DNA of 5,018 nucleotides from Alphaproteobacteria bacterium (lineage in GTDB: Bacteria > Pseudomonadota > Alphaproteobacteria > ATCC43930 > CGMCC-115725), in contig JASHUO010000885.1 of assembly GCA_030039975.1 (NCBI GenBank), positions 1 through 5,018 on the forward strand. The letters run 5' to 3'. The notes under the pieces were generated by a model, which ran no database searches, was not told the origin of the DNA, and was given only the letters and a program-made list of their open reading frames with translations. Each line of letters starts with the position of its first letter. The first letter of the stretch is position 1. The translations under genes and the position numbers were made by a program. Below are positions 4,296 through 5,018 of this stretch, piece by piece.

Positions 4296-5018
4296 ATGGA
4301 TCGCAGCAAGCATCCGATCGTCCATTTCGTTGGCAGCATTCCGCTGCCCGACAGCGAGACGGTGTTTCGCACCTTGTCGAATGCGGTCGGCCCCTATCTC
4401 GTTCGCCTGCCTGATGGCGAGACCGGCATCCGCAAGACCTGGATCAGGTTCCTGCAGGATGTCCTCGCCGAGAACCCGGCGATCGAGCTCGCCCGGGACG
4501 TGCCGCCGTTCAAATTCGTCCAGTGGGACGGCAAGCTGATCCGCGAAATCCCGCGCCTGCGTCTCAAACCCGGCGCCAAACCCGAAGCGGCCGGCTTCAA
4601 GACCGGCTATGCCGAGATGGCGATCGCGTCCTGGCGCGTCTTCGAGCGCCTGCAGAAAGCGGGCGTGATCCCGGCTGGCGCGCGGTTTCAGATTTCTGTC
4701 CCGACGCCTATCGCACCCACATACAACAACATGGTGCCCGCCGATCGGCCGGCACTTCTTCCGGCGCTGACCCGACATTTCATCGGCGAGATTGCGGCGA
4801 TCGCGCAAGCGCTTCCGCACGACCGCATCGCCATTCAATGGGACGTCTGCCAGGAGGTGCTCGCCTGGGAAGGCTATTACGAGAAAGGGCCGGTCGATTT
4901 CCGCCGCGAGACGATCGACGTGCTGAAGACGATCGGCGATGCGGTCCCGCCGGCGATCGAGCTCGGCTATCATCTCTGCTACGGCAGCCCGGCCGACGAA
5001 CATCTCGTCCAGCCCAGC
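4296..5018 (+). CDS. UROD/MetE-like superfamily protein (cobalamin-independent methionine synthase-like; partial, C-terminus off the right edge)
   Basis: The first 241 residues of a soluble TIM-barrel-type protein. Visible landmarks are HFVGSIPLPD (10-19), RLPDGETGIRKTWI (37-50), ISVPTPIAPTYNN (133-145), RIAIQWDVCQEVL (177-189) and ELGYHLCYGSPADEHL (222-237). The order of an opening GS(I/V)P motif, the 'IQWD' strand and an HxC motif at H226/C228 follows the C-terminal domain of MetE, where HxC provides two of the zinc ligands and the aspartate-containing strand helps form the active site. That correspondence is my motif reading and needs a structural check. Members of this group are mostly annotated as uncharacterised proteins, so methionine synthesis should not be assumed: the protein lacks the N-terminal half of full-length MetE. 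The start is set by GGGAGGA at 4281-4287. It is divergent from the response regulator and separated from it by a gap holding an inverted repeat. Confidence 0.82.
   Translation, partial: MDRSKHPIVHFVGSIPLPDSETVFRTLSNAVGPYLVRLPDGETGIRKTWIRFLQDVLAENPAIELARDVPPFKFVQWDGKLIREIPRLRLKPGAKPEAAGFKTGYAEMAIASWRVFERLQKAGVIPAGARFQISVPTPIAPTYNNMVPADRPALLPALTRHFIGEIAAIAQALPHDRIAIQWDVCQEVLAWEGYYEKGPVDFRRETIDVLKTIGDAVPPAIELGYHLCYGSPADEHLVQPS

Noticed and set aside
4257..5003. Minus-strand 248-codon frame at the right end
   Set aside because: Antisense to the MetE-like gene, which has motifs and a strong ribosome site; the antisense translation is Arg/Asp-rich shadow sequence.

Overview
The window is GC-rich DNA with strong G/C preference at third codon positions. 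Its gene content (Na/Pi cotransporter with PhoU-like tail, VOC and SRPBCC proteins, orphan receiver protein, small 'YRxxA...RxLA' helical protein) suggests an alphaproteobacterium, probably of the Hyphomicrobiales/Bradyrhizobium-like type. That placement is inferred from composition and style; there is no rRNA or other phylogenetic marker, and the genus cannot be named.

Layout from left to right: (1) positions 1-1226, minus strand, a Na+/phosphate cotransporter running off the left edge. (2) A 218-bp divergent intergenic region with a perfect 13-bp palindrome and a sigma70-like promoter. (3) Plus strand, a VOC-fold protein (1445-1831) and, 97 bp later, an SRPBCC/AHSA1 protein (1929-2390), possibly co-transcribed. 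(4) A GC-rich hairpin, then on the minus strand a 65-aa single-membrane-segment protein (2480-2677). Upstream of it is a minus-strand ORF (2693-3139) whose first ~50 residues look like a real small helical protein, while the rest looks non-coding and contains inverted repeats. (5) A second divergent intergenic region (3140-3408) with a spaced 10-bp inverted repeat, then a 95-aa helical hypothetical protein (3409-3696) on the plus strand. (6) Convergent to it, a single-domain response regulator (minus, 3762-4175). (7) Divergent from that, a UROD/MetE-like protein (4296 to the right edge, partial).

The genes do not form an obvious pathway. This reads as ordinary chromosome with short, mostly single-gene units. 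No mobile element, CRISPR array, tRNA or rRNA was seen. I found no convincing undescribed system. The items most worth a second look are the small-gene zone at 2480-3139 with its inverted repeats, the palindromes between divergent genes, and the MetE-like protein of unknown reaction.
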